A stretch of DNA of 13,934 nucleotides from Flavobacteriales bacterium (GCA_018664745.1 JABJNS010000102.1:1-13934), one strand, 5' to 3'. Shown: positions 1-8,197, numbered from the stretch's first letter. The notes: generated by a model from the sequence alone, not told the origin. A program made the numbers and translations.

Positions 1-547
1 CTCCTAAAATAGAGAAAGTAAGTATATCTAAATCACCATCATAATCAACATCAGCAATAGCAGGAATGTCAACAGGGCTAATGTAAATGTTTAGGTTATT
101 TGATCCGTAATCTGATAAAACTAAGGAAGTAGCCAAGCTAAAACTTAAGCTAGTAGTTGAGGTGTTTTCATAGATTGCCATTCCTGCTGATGAGTAGGTG
201 TAAATGTCATTTTTTCCATCACAATTATAGTCTGCAAGCAACATCCAGTCATGCACTTTAGGGAAGTTGTTTCTGTATTTTGGTGCGTAAATATAATTGC
301 CATTATCATTGATGAAGGGGCTAACTTTATTTCCTGATTTGTCAAACACAACTAAATCCATAGTGCCATCTAAATCCAAATCAATTTCAGCAAATTGTCC
401 AGAGTTAATTCCTCCTGAAAAAGCAGAGCTGAAAGTAATGTTGTTTTCTGAGATGTTTAGTGTTGTGTCTCTATTTAAAACCATTTGGGAAAATGAAGAA
501 GAAAAGCAGAAAACAAAAAATGAAAAAAGAATATTTTTTAATGACAT
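1..547 (-). CDS. Secreted FG-GAP/VCBS repeat protein, N-terminal part (runs off left edge)
   Basis: The reading frame opens at an ATG (complement of 545-547) and stays open for 182 codons to base 1, so the C-terminus is missing. The protein starts MSLKNILFSFFVFCFSSSFSQ: a short basic start, a hydrophobic core, and a likely signal peptidase I site before the Q, typical of Bacteroidota exported proteins; no lipobox is visible. Three calcium-loop motifs of the D-x-D-x-D-G-x-x-D type follow, at residues 56-64, 106-114 and 166-174 (DLDLDGTMD, DYNCDGKND, DVDYDGDLD), spaced 50-60 residues apart. These are the hallmark of FG-GAP/VCBS beta-propeller repeats. Such proteins are often large type IX secretion substrates with a C-terminal sorting domain, but that end lies outside the window. 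It is divergent from secDF. No clear TAnnTTTG promoter was found upstream on this strand. Confidence 0.85.
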   Translation of the reverse strand, partial: MSLKNILFSFFVFCFSSSFSQMVLNRDTTLNISENNITFSSAFSGGINSGQFAEIDLDLDGTMDLVVFDKSGNKVSPFINDNGNYIYAPKYRNNFPKVHDWMLLADYNCDGKNDIYTYSSAGMAIYENTSTTSLSFSLATSLVLSDYGSNNLNIYISPVDIPAIADVDYDGDLDILTFSILG

Positions 548-668
548 ACAGTTAATTTTTTACAAAAAAACGCATTATTTTTTGATTAACATAGTGTATC
601 TAATTATTATTTTATTTGTTCAGATTAAAGTTTCCTATATAGTAATTGTATTATTTGCTTTGAAAGTT

Positions 669-676
669 TATATTTG
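669..676 (+). promoter_or_regulatory. Bacteroidota-type -7 promoter box of secDF
   Basis: TATATTTG matches the Bacteroidota -7 consensus TAnnTTTG exactly. A TTG at 646-648 lies 20 bases upstream and could serve as the -33 element. The box ends 34 bases before the secDF start codon, giving a predicted leader of roughly 25-30 nt. The call rests on sequence match and position only. Confidence 0.7.
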
Positions 677-710
677 CCGACTTTAAAAAACGAGATTAAA
701 AATAAAGATT

Positions 711-3700
711 ATGCAAAACAGAAATGTTATTAGAATTTTCGCAATCATATTCGCAATAGTTTGTTTGTACCAACTATCGTTTACTTGGGTTGCTGATGGA
801 GTAGAAGAAGATGCAGTTGCTTATGCGGCTGACTTTAATGAAGATGAAAGAGAAGCGAAAGAAAAGTTCTATTTGGATTCGATAAATAGTGAAGAGGTTT
901 ATGATATTTTACTTACTTCTTACACTTACTCAGAATGTAAGCAAAGAGAAATTAACCTTGGGCTTGACCTTAAGGGTGGAATGAATGTTACCTTGGAGGT
1001 AATGGTTATTGATGTTGTTAAAGCACTTTCTAATCAAAATAAAGATGAGGCATTTAATACTGCAATTGCAAATACTTTAAAAGCACAAGAAGATAGTCAA
1101 GATGATTTTGTAACTATTTTTGGAATGGAATACGAAAAAGTTGCTCCAGCTGCAAATACTGGTTTATCTGCAATTTTCTCAACTCCTGATTTAAGAGATA
1201 AAATTCAATTTGCTTCAACTAACCAAGAGGTTATTGCTGTTTTAGCTATTGAGGTTGAAGATGCAATTTCTCGTTCATTTAATATCTTAAGAAGTAGAAT
1301 TGACCGTTTTGGGGTAACACAACCGAATATTCAAAGGTTAGAGACTGCTGGAAGAATTTTAGTTGAACTTCCTGGTATTAAAGATCCTGAAAGAGCAAGA
1401 AAATTATTGCAATCTACTGCTCAATTAGAGTTCTGGGAGACTTATGAGTACAGAGAGTTGTTTGAAGGATTAGAATTAGCTAATGCATATTTAAGAGATG
1501 TTGCTGAAGCAGATACTGAGGAAGTAATAGATGGTGAGGAAGTAATAGATGGTGAAGTTGCAGAAGTTGCAGAAGTTGAGGTTGTTGAAGAAGAGGTTTC
1601 TGAAGAGGCTGTTGATTTATTAGCTGAAATTGAGGCGGATACTTTAGCTGCTGATAGTGCTGCTAATAGTTTAAGTTTTGAGGAGTTTGCGGCTGAGAAC
1701 CCTTTGTATGCAGTGCTTTACCCTAATGTTGATCAGCAAAATCAATTAAGAGAAGGGCCTGTTGTTGGTATGTGTGCTGTAAAAGATACTGCAGCTTTAA
1801 ATGTATATTTGAATGATGATGCAATTAGAAAGTTTTTCCCTGTTGATGTAAAGTTTGCTTTTACAGTAAAGCCTTATGATCCTGATGGGAAATTTGTACA
1901 GTTAGTTGCGTTAAAGTCTGATAGAAACGGAAAGTCAGCTATGGAGGGTGATGTAGTTACTGATGCTGTTCAAACATTCGGACAATTTGCTTCATCAGCT
2001 GAGGTGTCAATGGAAATGAATGCAGAAGGAGCTAAGCAATGGAAAAGATTAACTGCTGAAAACATCAGCAAGTCAGTTGCTATTGTTTTAGATGGTTATG
2101 TGTATTCTTACCCAACTGTACAAGCTGAAATTGCTGGTGGTCGTTCTTCAATTACAGGAAACTTTTCAGTAAATGAGGCAAAGGATTTAGCTAATATTTT
2201 AAAGTCAGGTAAATTACCTGCTCCAGCTCGTATTATTGAAGAAGCTATTGTTGGTCCTTCACTTGGTGAAGAGGCAATTAGCTCAGGTTTAACATCATTT
2301 ATGTTTGCTTTACTTTTAGTATTAGTTTATATGATATTCTATTATAATGGTGCTGGTGTGGTTTCAAATATTGCACTATTAGCAAATATCTTCTTTATAT
2401 TTGGAGTGCTTTCTTCATTAGGAGCTGTACTTACTTTACCTGGAATTGCGGGTATTATTTTAACAATAGGTATGTCGGTAGATGCGAATGTACTTATTTA
2501 TGAGCGTATCCGTGAGGAACTTAAAAATGGTAAAGGTATGCGTTTGGCAATTGCTGATGGGTACAACAGTGCTTACAGTTCAATTATTGATGCCAATGTA
2601 ACTACATTGCTTACAGGTATTATTTTATATACTTTTGGTACAGGACCAATTAAAGGTTTTGCTACTACTTTAATTATCGGTATTTTAACTTCACTTTTTG
2701 CAGCAATCTTTATTACTCGTTTAGTAATTTCTGCTCGTTTGAATAAAGGGAAGTCTATTTCATTCTCAACTAAGTTAACTGATGGTGCATTTAAAAATAT
2801 CAACATTGATTTTATTGGAAAGCGTCAAAGATTTTATGTTCTTTCAGCTATAATTGTATTGTTAGGAGTTGGGTCTTTAGTTACTAAAGGCTTAAATTAT
2901 GGTGTTGATTTTGTTGGGGGAAGAACTTATGTTGTTCGTTTTGATGAAACAGTAGATAATGAAAAACTAAGATCAGCATTGACAGCTGTATTTGTTGATG
3001 CAGATGGATTAAATTATGCACCACAAGTTAAAACTTTTGGTGATGATAATCAAGTGAAAATTACTACTTCATTCATGATTGAGAGTAGTGAGATTACTAC
3101 TGATGAAATTGTAGAGTCAAAATTATCAGAAGGATTAGCAACTACTGGTTTCCAATATGAAGTAATGAGTTCGCAAAAAGTAGGGCCAACTATTGCTGAT
3201 GATATTAAGGATGCGGCTGTATGGTCAGTGTTCTTTTCGTTATTAGTTATTTTCCTTTACATCTTAGTAAGGTTTAGAAAATGGCAATTTAGTTTGGGTG
3301 CTGTTGTGGCAGTATTCCATGATGTTATTATTGTGCTTTCTATCTTCTCTATTTTCTATGGAATTTTACCTTTCTCTTTAGAGATTGATCAAGCATTTAT
3401 TGCAGCTATTCTTACAATTATTGGTTATTCGTTAAATGATACTGTGGTTGTGTTTGACCGTGTTAGAGAGTACATGAATGATAATAAAAAGAAAGGAGTA
3501 CATGAGTTAATGAATGGTGCTTTAAATAGTACATTAAGTAGAACGATAAATACATCATTAACTACTTTTGTAGTACTTTTAATTATCTTCATTTTTGGTG
3601 GTGAGGTAATTAGAGGGTTTATGTTTGCCTTAATGGTAGGTGTAGTTGTTGGTACTTACTCTTCATTATTTGTAGCTTCTCCAATTATGTTGGATACAAT

Positions 3701-3734
3701 CAAAAAGAAAGAAGAAAAATCAAAAAGAAAATAA
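711..3734 (+). CDS. secDF: Protein translocase subunit SecDF (fused SecD and SecF)
   Basis: This inner-membrane, proton-driven auxiliary unit of the Sec translocon helps pull exported proteins across the membrane. The 1007-residue length fits Bacteroidota SecDF fusions. A single membrane segment lies at about 7-27. The SecD signature LGLDLKGG is at 83-90, and RSRIDRFGV follows from 194. A second hydrophobic block of about five helices contains the SecD motif GMSVDAN at 587-593, with the conserved Asp at 591. The SecF half begins near 698, carries GVDFVGG at 731-737 and the signature GYSLNDT at 905-911, and ends in a lysine-rich tail. About 12 membrane segments are expected in total. An acidic, repetitive insertion at residues ~265-320 interrupts the SecD periplasmic domain. 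The gene has its own promoter and is followed by a strong terminator, so it is probably transcribed alone. Confidence 0.97.
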   Translation: MQNRNVIRIFAIIFAIVCLYQLSFTWVADGVEEDAVAYAADFNEDEREAKEKFYLDSINSEEVYDILLTSYTYSECKQREINLGLDLKGGMNVTLEVMVIDVVKALSNQNKDEAFNTAIANTLKAQEDSQDDFVTIFGMEYEKVAPAANTGLSAIFSTPDLRDKIQFASTNQEVIAVLAIEVEDAISRSFNILRSRIDRFGVTQPNIQRLETAGRILVELPGIKDPERARKLLQSTAQLEFWETYEYRELFEGLELANAYLRDVAEADTEEVIDGEEVIDGEVAEVAEVEVVEEEVSEEAVDLLAEIEADTLAADSAANSLSFEEFAAENPLYAVLYPNVDQQNQLREGPVVGMCAVKDTAALNVYLNDDAIRKFFPVDVKFAFTVKPYDPDGKFVQLVALKSDRNGKSAMEGDVVTDAVQTFGQFASSAEVSMEMNAEGAKQWKRLTAENISKSVAIVLDGYVYSYPTVQAEIAGGRSSITGNFSVNEAKDLANILKSGKLPAPARIIEEAIVGPSLGEEAISSGLTSFMFALLLVLVYMIFYYNGAGVVSNIALLANIFFIFGVLSSLGAVLTLPGIAGIILTIGMSVDANVLIYERIREELKNGKGMRLAIADGYNSAYSSIIDANVTTLLTGIILYTFGTGPIKGFATTLIIGILTSLFAAIFITRLVISARLNKGKSISFSTKLTDGAFKNINIDFIGKRQRFYVLSAIIVLLGVGSLVTKGLNYGVDFVGGRTYVVRFDETVDNEKLRSALTAVFVDADGLNYAPQVKTFGDDNQVKITTSFMIESSEITTDEIVESKLSEGLATTGFQYEVMSSQKVGPTIADDIKDAAVWSVFFSLLVIFLYILVRFRKWQFSLGAVVAVFHDVIIVLSIFSIFYGILPFSLEIDQAFIAAILTIIGYSLNDTVVVFDRVREYMNDNKKKGVHELMNGALNSTLSRTINTSLTTFVVLLIIFIFGGEVIRGFMFALMVGVVVGTYSSLFVASPIMLDTIKKKEEKSKRK
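1518..1580 (+). repeat. In-frame tandem repeats in the acidic insertion of secDF
   Basis: An 18-bp unit (GAGGAAGTAATAGATGGT, encoding EEVIDG) occurs twice in perfect tandem at 1518-1535 and 1536-1553. It is followed by three 9-bp units (GAAGTTGCA, GAAGTTGCA, GAAGTTGAG; EVA EVA EVE) at 1554-1580. All units are multiples of three, so copy-number changes keep the frame. Further Glu/Val-rich codons follow up to about 1620. Confidence 0.9.
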
Positions 3735-3753
3735 TTAGTTTATAATTTTTATT

Positions 3754-3783
3754 AAAAAGCCCTTTCATTGAAAGGGCTTTTTT
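3754..3783 (+). terminator. Rho-independent terminator of secDF
   Basis: A 12-bp perfect stem, AAAAAGCCCTTT (3754-3765) with AAAGGGCTTTTT (3771-3782), encloses the 5-nt loop CATTG and leads into a T-rich run that extends to 3789. It starts 20 bases after the secDF stop codon. The A-tract on the left arm could also let it work on the opposite strand. Confidence 0.9.
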
Positions 3784-3790
3784 ATTTTTG
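3783..3790 (+). promoter_or_regulatory. Putative -7 promoter box of tatA, overlapping the secDF terminator T-tract
   Basis: TATTTTTG matches TAnnTTTG exactly and begins inside the T-run of the preceding terminator. It ends only 4 bases before the tatA ATG at 3795, so transcription would start at or within a few bases of the start codon. No good -33 element is visible; the equivalent region lies inside the terminator stem. Confidence 0.5.
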
Positions 3791-3794
3791 CGAT

Positions 3795-3995
3795 ATGTTA
3801 TTATTTATAGGAGGACCAGAAATTATTGTAGTACTATTGTTTATAGTGATGTTTTTTGGTTCAAAAAAAATACCGGAATTAGCCAAAGGATTAGGGAAAG
3901 CTATGCGTGAGGTAAAGGATGCGTCCAATGATATTAAAAAAGAGATTCGTGAAAGTGCAACAAGCATTAAAGACGACCTTGATATAACCAAATAA
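3795..3995 (+). CDS. tatA: Sec-independent translocase subunit TatA (TatA/E family)
   Basis: TatA forms the membrane-spanning channel or membrane-weakening assembly that passes folded, twin-arginine proteins delivered by TatC. The 66-residue product shows the whole family layout: a short periplasmic N-terminus, one membrane helix (about residues 8-21), the hinge motif FGSKKIPELAKGLGKAMREVK with its conserved F-G and P, and a charged amphipathic helix and tail. I chose ATG 3795 over an upstream in-frame TTG at 3768, because that TTG lies in the loop of the secDF terminator and would add nine residues not typical of TatA. The stop codon abuts the ATG of the antiporter gene, so the two are probably co-transcribed. 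No tatC is in the window. Confidence 0.93.
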   Translation: MLLFIGGPEIIVVLLFIVMFFGSKKIPELAKGLGKAMREVKDASNDIKKEIRESATSIKDDLDITK

Positions 3996-4946
3996 ATGAC
4001 GCCAACTATTGCTTTATTATTAGGTTTAGTGCTGCTATTTTTTGGAGGGGAGTTATTGGTGAGAGGTTCAGTTGCTTTGGCCTTAAAAATGCGTATTTCT
4101 ACTTTGGTAGTGGGTATGACGGTAGTTTCTTTTGCAACTTCAGCACCTGAGTTATTTGTAAGTTTACAAGCTGTTTTAGGCGGGAGTAATGATATTGCTT
4201 TTGGAAATGTTATTGGTTCTAATATTGCAAATATAACATTGGTTCTTGGAGTTACAGCATTTATCTTTAGGGTGCAAATTTCTGAGCAAACCATTATCTT
4301 AAATTACCCTATTTTATTATTATCCACTTTAGTTTTTGGTGGGGTGATGTATTATTTTAATGGTATTCCTCAAGAGGTTGGCTTTTTATTCATTTTCTTA
4401 TTATTGATTTTCGCATGGCTGTTAATTCGAAAATCAAGGAGAGATAATTTAAAATCTGATGAAGATGAATTGCTAGAAGAAGCTTCAAATGATTCATTGT
4501 TAAAGAGTATCTCTTATTTAGTGTTAGGTATATTTGTGTTGAAGTTTGGTGCTGATTATTTGGTAGAAGGTACTATTGAAATTGCAAAGAAATTTGAGAT
4601 TTCTGAACGGGTAATTGCAGTTACTGTTGTTGCTATTGGGACTAGTATTCCTGAGTTGGCAACTTCAATTGTAGCAGCACTTAAAAAGGAGGATAACCTA
4701 GCAGTTGGTAATTTAATAGGGTCTAATATTTTTAATATATTGGCAGTGTTAGGGGTAGTGGCAAGTGTGCAAGAAATCAAGCTTTCTGATTTTGCTATTT
4801 TATCATTTGACTATATCTGGATGATTATAATTACCTTTATTTTAGGCTTATTTATTTATGCTTTTTCTAAGCGTGAAATTTCAAGAACAGAGGGTGTTTT
4901 TTTGCTATTGATTTACATTTCTTATATGTATTTCTCAATTTATTAA
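3996..4946 (+). CDS. Calcium/sodium antiporter family protein (CaCA superfamily, YrbG-like)
   Basis: The 316-residue integral membrane protein has the two inverted alpha repeats that define cation/Ca2+ exchangers. Alpha-1 reads SFATSAPE followed by GNVIGSNIANI, with the ion-coordinating Glu at residue 52. Alpha-2 reads AIGTSIPE followed by GNLIGSNIFNI, with Glu at 220. The repeats are separated by a charged acidic cytoplasmic loop near residues 148-165 (KSDEDELLEEASND), and about ten hydrophobic segments are visible. The length matches bacterial YrbG-type members, which lack the large regulatory loop of eukaryotic NCX. The family usually exports Ca2+ in exchange for Na+ or H+; the actual coupling ion cannot be read from sequence. 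The ATG directly follows the tatA stop (TAAATG), which suggests translational coupling. Confidence 0.93.
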   Translation: MTPTIALLLGLVLLFFGGELLVRGSVALALKMRISTLVVGMTVVSFATSAPELFVSLQAVLGGSNDIAFGNVIGSNIANITLVLGVTAFIFRVQISEQTIILNYPILLLSTLVFGGVMYYFNGIPQEVGFLFIFLLLIFAWLLIRKSRRDNLKSDEDELLEEASNDSLLKSISYLVLGIFVLKFGADYLVEGTIEIAKKFEISERVIAVTVVAIGTSIPELATSIVAALKKEDNLAVGNLIGSNIFNILAVLGVVASVQEIKLSDFAILSFDYIWMIIITFILGLFIYAFSKREISRTEGVFLLLIYISYMYFSIY

Positions 4947-5029
4947 ATAGGTTTTTATCACTTAATAATGTGTTGATAAATCAAATTTTCAAGGAAGTGA
5001 TGAAATCCTGTTTTTTTCTTTTTTTAAAT

Positions 5030-5037
5030 TATATTTG
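5030..5037 (+). promoter_or_regulatory. Bacteroidota-type -7 promoter box of the glutamine synthetase gene
   Basis: TATATTTG matches the TAnnTTTG consensus exactly and is the same octamer as in front of secDF, also with exactly 34 bases between box and start codon. No TTG is seen at the -33 position (CCTG at 5007-5010 is the closest), so an activator may be needed, although this is inference. Confidence 0.65.
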
Positions 5038-5071
5038 CCACATCATTAATCCTATACACATAAACTAAATT

Positions 5072-6079
5072 ATGAAATCTAAATTAGAATACATCTGGTT
5101 AGACGGTTATGCTCCAACGCAAAACATGAGAAGTAAAACAAAGGTTGTTGAAGACTTTAGTGGAACATTAGAAGAATGTCCTGTTTGGGCTTTTGACGGT
5201 AGTTCTACAAGACAGGCTGAAGGTAATTCTTCTGATTGTTTACTTAAGCCAGTTGCAATTTTTCCTGATCCTGCAAGAATTAACGGATGGTTGGTAATGA
5301 CTGAAGTTATGAATGCTGATGGAACTGCTCATGAGTCTAATGGAAGAGCAAAGATTGATGATAATGATAATGATTTCTGGTTTGGTTTTGAGCAAGAGTA
5401 TTTCATTATGGATGTTGAAACACAAAAGCCTTTAGGTTTTCCATTAGGTGGTTATCCTGGTCCTCAAGGAATGTATTACTGTTCGGTTGGTGGTAAAAAT
5501 ACTCATGGAAGAGACTTTGTAGAAGAACATGCTGATTTATGTATTGAAGCAGGAATTAATTTTGAAGGGATTAATCAGGAAGTTGCTTGTGGACAATGGG
5601 AGTTCCAACTATTTGCAAAAGGAGCTAAAAAAGCAGGGGATGAACTTTGGGTAGCTCGTTATTTGTTAGACAGATTATCAGAAGACTATAATTACTATAT
5701 TGAGTATCATCCAAAACCTATTAAAGGAGACTGGAATGGTTCTGGTATGCATGCTAATTTTTCTAATACAACTTTAAGAGAGTGTGGTTCACAAGAAACT
5801 TATGAGAAAATTTGTGAAGCTTTCCGCCCTGTAACTAATGAACATATTGAGGTGTATGGTGAGTATAACGATCAGAGATTAACAGGCTTGCATGAAACGG
5901 CTTCAATTAATGATTTTAGTTATGGTATTTCAGATAGAGGTGCTTCAATTAGGATTCCAATTATTACTGTAGAAAACGGCTGGAAAGGTTGGTTGGAAGA
6001 TAGGAGGCCAGCATCAAATGCTGATCCTTATAAAATTGCTGGGAGAATTGTGAAAACAGTTAAATCTGCTAAGTTATAA
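5072..6079 (+). CDS. glnA: Glutamine synthetase, type II (eukaryotic-like GSII)
   Basis: This cytoplasmic enzyme makes glutamine from glutamate, ammonia and ATP and is the main ammonia-assimilating step. The 335-residue protein is much shorter than type I (about 470) or type III (about 700) enzymes and has type II signatures throughout: YIWLDG near the N-terminus, FDGSST at 41-46, the metal/substrate motif FEQEY with E107 and E109, GSGMHANFS around H227, then RLTGLHET and SDRGASIRIP in the C-terminal half. Type II enzymes form decamers and lack the Tyr adenylylation loop of type I, so GlnE-type control is not expected. The gene is monocistronic by layout: its own promoter upstream and a possible terminator hairpin downstream. 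In bacteria with several glutamine synthetases this type is also called glnII. Confidence 0.95.
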   Translation: MKSKLEYIWLDGYAPTQNMRSKTKVVEDFSGTLEECPVWAFDGSSTRQAEGNSSDCLLKPVAIFPDPARINGWLVMTEVMNADGTAHESNGRAKIDDNDNDFWFGFEQEYFIMDVETQKPLGFPLGGYPGPQGMYYCSVGGKNTHGRDFVEEHADLCIEAGINFEGINQEVACGQWEFQLFAKGAKKAGDELWVARYLLDRLSEDYNYYIEYHPKPIKGDWNGSGMHANFSNTTLRECGSQETYEKICEAFRPVTNEHIEVYGEYNDQRLTGLHETASINDFSYGISDRGASIRIPIITVENGWKGWLEDRRPASNADPYKIAGRIVKTVKSAKL

Positions 6080-6092
6080 TCCTATTAACAAT

Positions 6093-6108
6093 GGGTTGCT
6101 GATAACCC
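6093..6108 (+). terminator. Possible weak terminator after the glutamine synthetase gene
   Basis: A 5-bp stem, GGGTT (6093-6097) with AACCC (6104-6108), encloses a 6-nt loop and begins 13 bases after the stop codon. It is followed by a T-rich but interrupted tract (6113-6123) that runs into the perfect palindrome GTTTTTAAAAAC at 6118-6129. The stem is short, so the call is tentative. Confidence 0.35.
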
Positions 6109-6145
6109 TAAGTTTCTGTTTTTAAAAACTTTATAAATTATTCCT

Positions 6146-6153
6146 TATTTTAG
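6146..6153 (+). promoter_or_regulatory. Possible -7 promoter box of the OmpA-family gene (one mismatch)
   Basis: TATTTTAG differs from TAnnTTTG at one base and lies 22 bases before the ATG at 6176. No convincing -33 element was seen. It is the best candidate in this 96-base gap. Confidence 0.35.
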
Positions 6154-6175
6154 CAGGAATTTTAAATACAATAAA

Positions 6176-8179
6176 ATGAAAAGAATTTTACGTTTACTTG
6201 CGATATTTGTTGTTCTGTTCTCTCTAGCACAGACAGAAGTTTATGCTCAGAAAAAGAGTAGAAAAATGATAAAAGCAGATAATGCTTTTAACTTAGAACA
6301 ATATGTAAAAGCAGCTGAATTATATAAGAAAGCTTATAAAAAGACAAAAAATAGAGCTGTTAAAGCTGAAATAATCTTTAAGCAAGCTGAGTGTTACCGT
6401 ATGTCAGGTAATATTAAAAGAGCAGAGAGCTATTATAAAAGAGCCATAAAGGCAAAATATCCTGATGTTATTGTGTATTTAAGATATGCTGATGTGCTTA
6501 GGATGCAAGATGATTTAGCTGAGGCTAAAGTTCAATATACTAAATATATGCAATTAAACCCAACTGATGTAAATGGTGAGATGGGTTTAAAATCATGTGA
6601 TTTTGCATTAAAATGGAAAGATTTACCTACACGATACAAGGTTGAATTAATGCCTTTAGTTAATTCTAGAAATAGTGATTATTCCCCTGCTTTTGGTAAT
6701 GGAGAGTATACTGAGATGTATTTTACTTCTTCTCGTAAAGGTGGGTTAACTGATAAGTTAGATGATAGAACGGGCGAAACTTTTTCTGATGTTTGGTTTA
6801 CAAAAATCAATAAAAAAGGAAAATGGAGTTTACCTATTGTAGTTGCTGAACCTATTAATACAGAAGGGAATGAAGGTTCAGTTGTTTTGAATAAAAGAGG
6901 TACAGTTATGTATTTAACGCAATGTAAGGTGGAAAAGAAAAAAGCTTTAGGTTGTGGGATTTATGTATCAAAGAGAAAGGGTAAGTTGTGGGGAGCTCCA
7001 GAATTACTGCAGATTAAAATAGATAGTAATACAACAATTGGTCATCCAGCTTTAAGTGAAGATGAGACTATTTTAATTTTTTCATCTGATATGTTAGGTG
7101 GTTATGGGGGTAAGGATCTTTGGATGTCTATTAAAGGAAAAAGAAATAGATGGAGTGATCCTATTAATTTAGGGCCAATGGTAAATACACCTGGTGATGA
7201 AATGTTCCCTTTCTTGCATTCTGACGGAACAATTTATTTTTCATCTAACGGACATGTTGGTATGGGAGGTTTAGATGTTTATAAAACTTCACAAGATGAA
7301 AATGGGGCATACAAGTTACCTGTTAACTTAAAATCACCAGTGAATTCTTCTGCTGATGATTTTAGTATGATTATTGAAAAAGATGGAGAAAGAGGATATT
7401 TAACTTCTAATAGAGATGGTGGAAAAGGGGGTGATGATATTTATCAGTTTGAATTACCGCCATTGCAATTGAGCTTAAAAGGAGTATTAACTGACTCAAA
7501 GACAGGTGGAATAATGACTGGAATTAAAGTTCAGTTAATTGGAAATGATGGTACAACTAATGAAGTAGAAACGGATAATACAGGATCTTATGAGTTCACT
7601 TTAAAACCATTAACATCTTATGAAATTGTTGTAAATACTGAAGGGTACTTGAACAAATCAGTAAATGAAACTACTGTGGGTGTTGAAAATAATAAAGTAT
7701 TTGTTATTGATTTCTCAGTTGACCCAGTTAAGAAAGAAGTGATTTTGCCTAGAATTGAGTATGACTTTAATAAATTTGATTTAAGGCCACAATCTATTGC
7801 TGATTTAGATCTTTTAGCTGAAACTTTAAAAGACAATTTGAATGTTGTTATTGAGTTAAAATCACATACTGATTACATTGGTTCTAATGCTCAGAATAAT
7901 AAATTATCACAACAAAGAGCTGATGCTTGTGTGGCTTATTTAATTAGTCAAGGAATTGATGCAGGGCAATTAGTTGCAAATGGAATGGGAGAAAAAGAGC
8001 CATTTGTAATTGAAACTAAAGATGGTAGGTTTAAAGAAGGTGATGTGCTTACTGAATCATATATTAAGAAAATCAGATTTAAGAAAAATAAAGAAAAAGC
8101 AAATCAGTACAATAGAAGAACATCTTTCAAAGTGTTAAGAGAAGATTATGTTCCTGCTTCTATTGAAGAAAAAAAGTAA
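6176..8179 (+). CDS. OmpA-family envelope protein with TPR, beta-propeller and CRD domains (PorE-like architecture)
   Basis: The 667-residue protein begins with a signal peptide (hydrophobic core 4-19, likely cleavage after VYA at 24, no lipobox cysteine). TPR-like helices with repeated K-A-x-x-Y spacing follow at about 34-150. PD40/WD40-like propeller blades cover about 155-425, with recurring motifs such as YFTSSRKGG, FSSDMLGGYGG, YFSSNGHVGMGG and YLTSNRDGG. A carboxypeptidase-regulatory-like beta domain spans about 430-515, and a C-terminal OmpA domain starts near 523. The OmpA domain has the peptidoglycan (diaminopimelate) binding pair D566 and R581 and ends with NRRTSFKVL. This order and length match PorE (PG1058) of Porphyromonas gingivalis, a type IX secretion component that ties the machinery to peptidoglycan. 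Bacteroidota carry several paralogues with the same layout, so the T9SS role is inference. A terminator hairpin follows 18 bases after the stop. Confidence 0.9.
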   Translation: MKRILRLLAIFVVLFSLAQTEVYAQKKSRKMIKADNAFNLEQYVKAAELYKKAYKKTKNRAVKAEIIFKQAECYRMSGNIKRAESYYKRAIKAKYPDVIVYLRYADVLRMQDDLAEAKVQYTKYMQLNPTDVNGEMGLKSCDFALKWKDLPTRYKVELMPLVNSRNSDYSPAFGNGEYTEMYFTSSRKGGLTDKLDDRTGETFSDVWFTKINKKGKWSLPIVVAEPINTEGNEGSVVLNKRGTVMYLTQCKVEKKKALGCGIYVSKRKGKLWGAPELLQIKIDSNTTIGHPALSEDETILIFSSDMLGGYGGKDLWMSIKGKRNRWSDPINLGPMVNTPGDEMFPFLHSDGTIYFSSNGHVGMGGLDVYKTSQDENGAYKLPVNLKSPVNSSADDFSMIIEKDGERGYLTSNRDGGKGGDDIYQFELPPLQLSLKGVLTDSKTGGIMTGIKVQLIGNDGTTNEVETDNTGSYEFTLKPLTSYEIVVNTEGYLNKSVNETTVGVENNKVFVIDFSVDPVKKEVILPRIEYDFNKFDLRPQSIADLDLLAETLKDNLNVVIELKSHTDYIGSNAQNNKLSQQRADACVAYLISQGIDAGQLVANGMGEKEPFVIETKDGRFKEGDVLTESYIKKIRFKKNKEKANQYNRRTSFKVLREDYVPASIEEKK

Positions 8180-8197
8180 CTAACATATAAATACTAG

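Noticed and set aside
297..686. Plus-strand open frame of 129 codons
   Set aside because: It is antisense to the FG-GAP/VCBS repeat gene, has low-complexity content, and its 3' part covers the secDF promoter region.
3768..3794. Upstream in-frame TTG start for tatA
   Set aside because: It lies in the loop of the secDF terminator and adds residues not typical of TatA; ATG 3795 fits the family.
3782..4294. Minus-strand open frame of 170 codons opposite tatA and the antiporter gene
   Set aside because: Its protein is a low-complexity shadow of two clearly assigned genes and has no recognisable domain.
4954..4980. Dyad TTTATCA / TGATAAA after the antiporter gene as a terminator
   Set aside because: The stem is only seven A/T-rich pairs with a 13-base loop and no T-tract follows; too weak to call.
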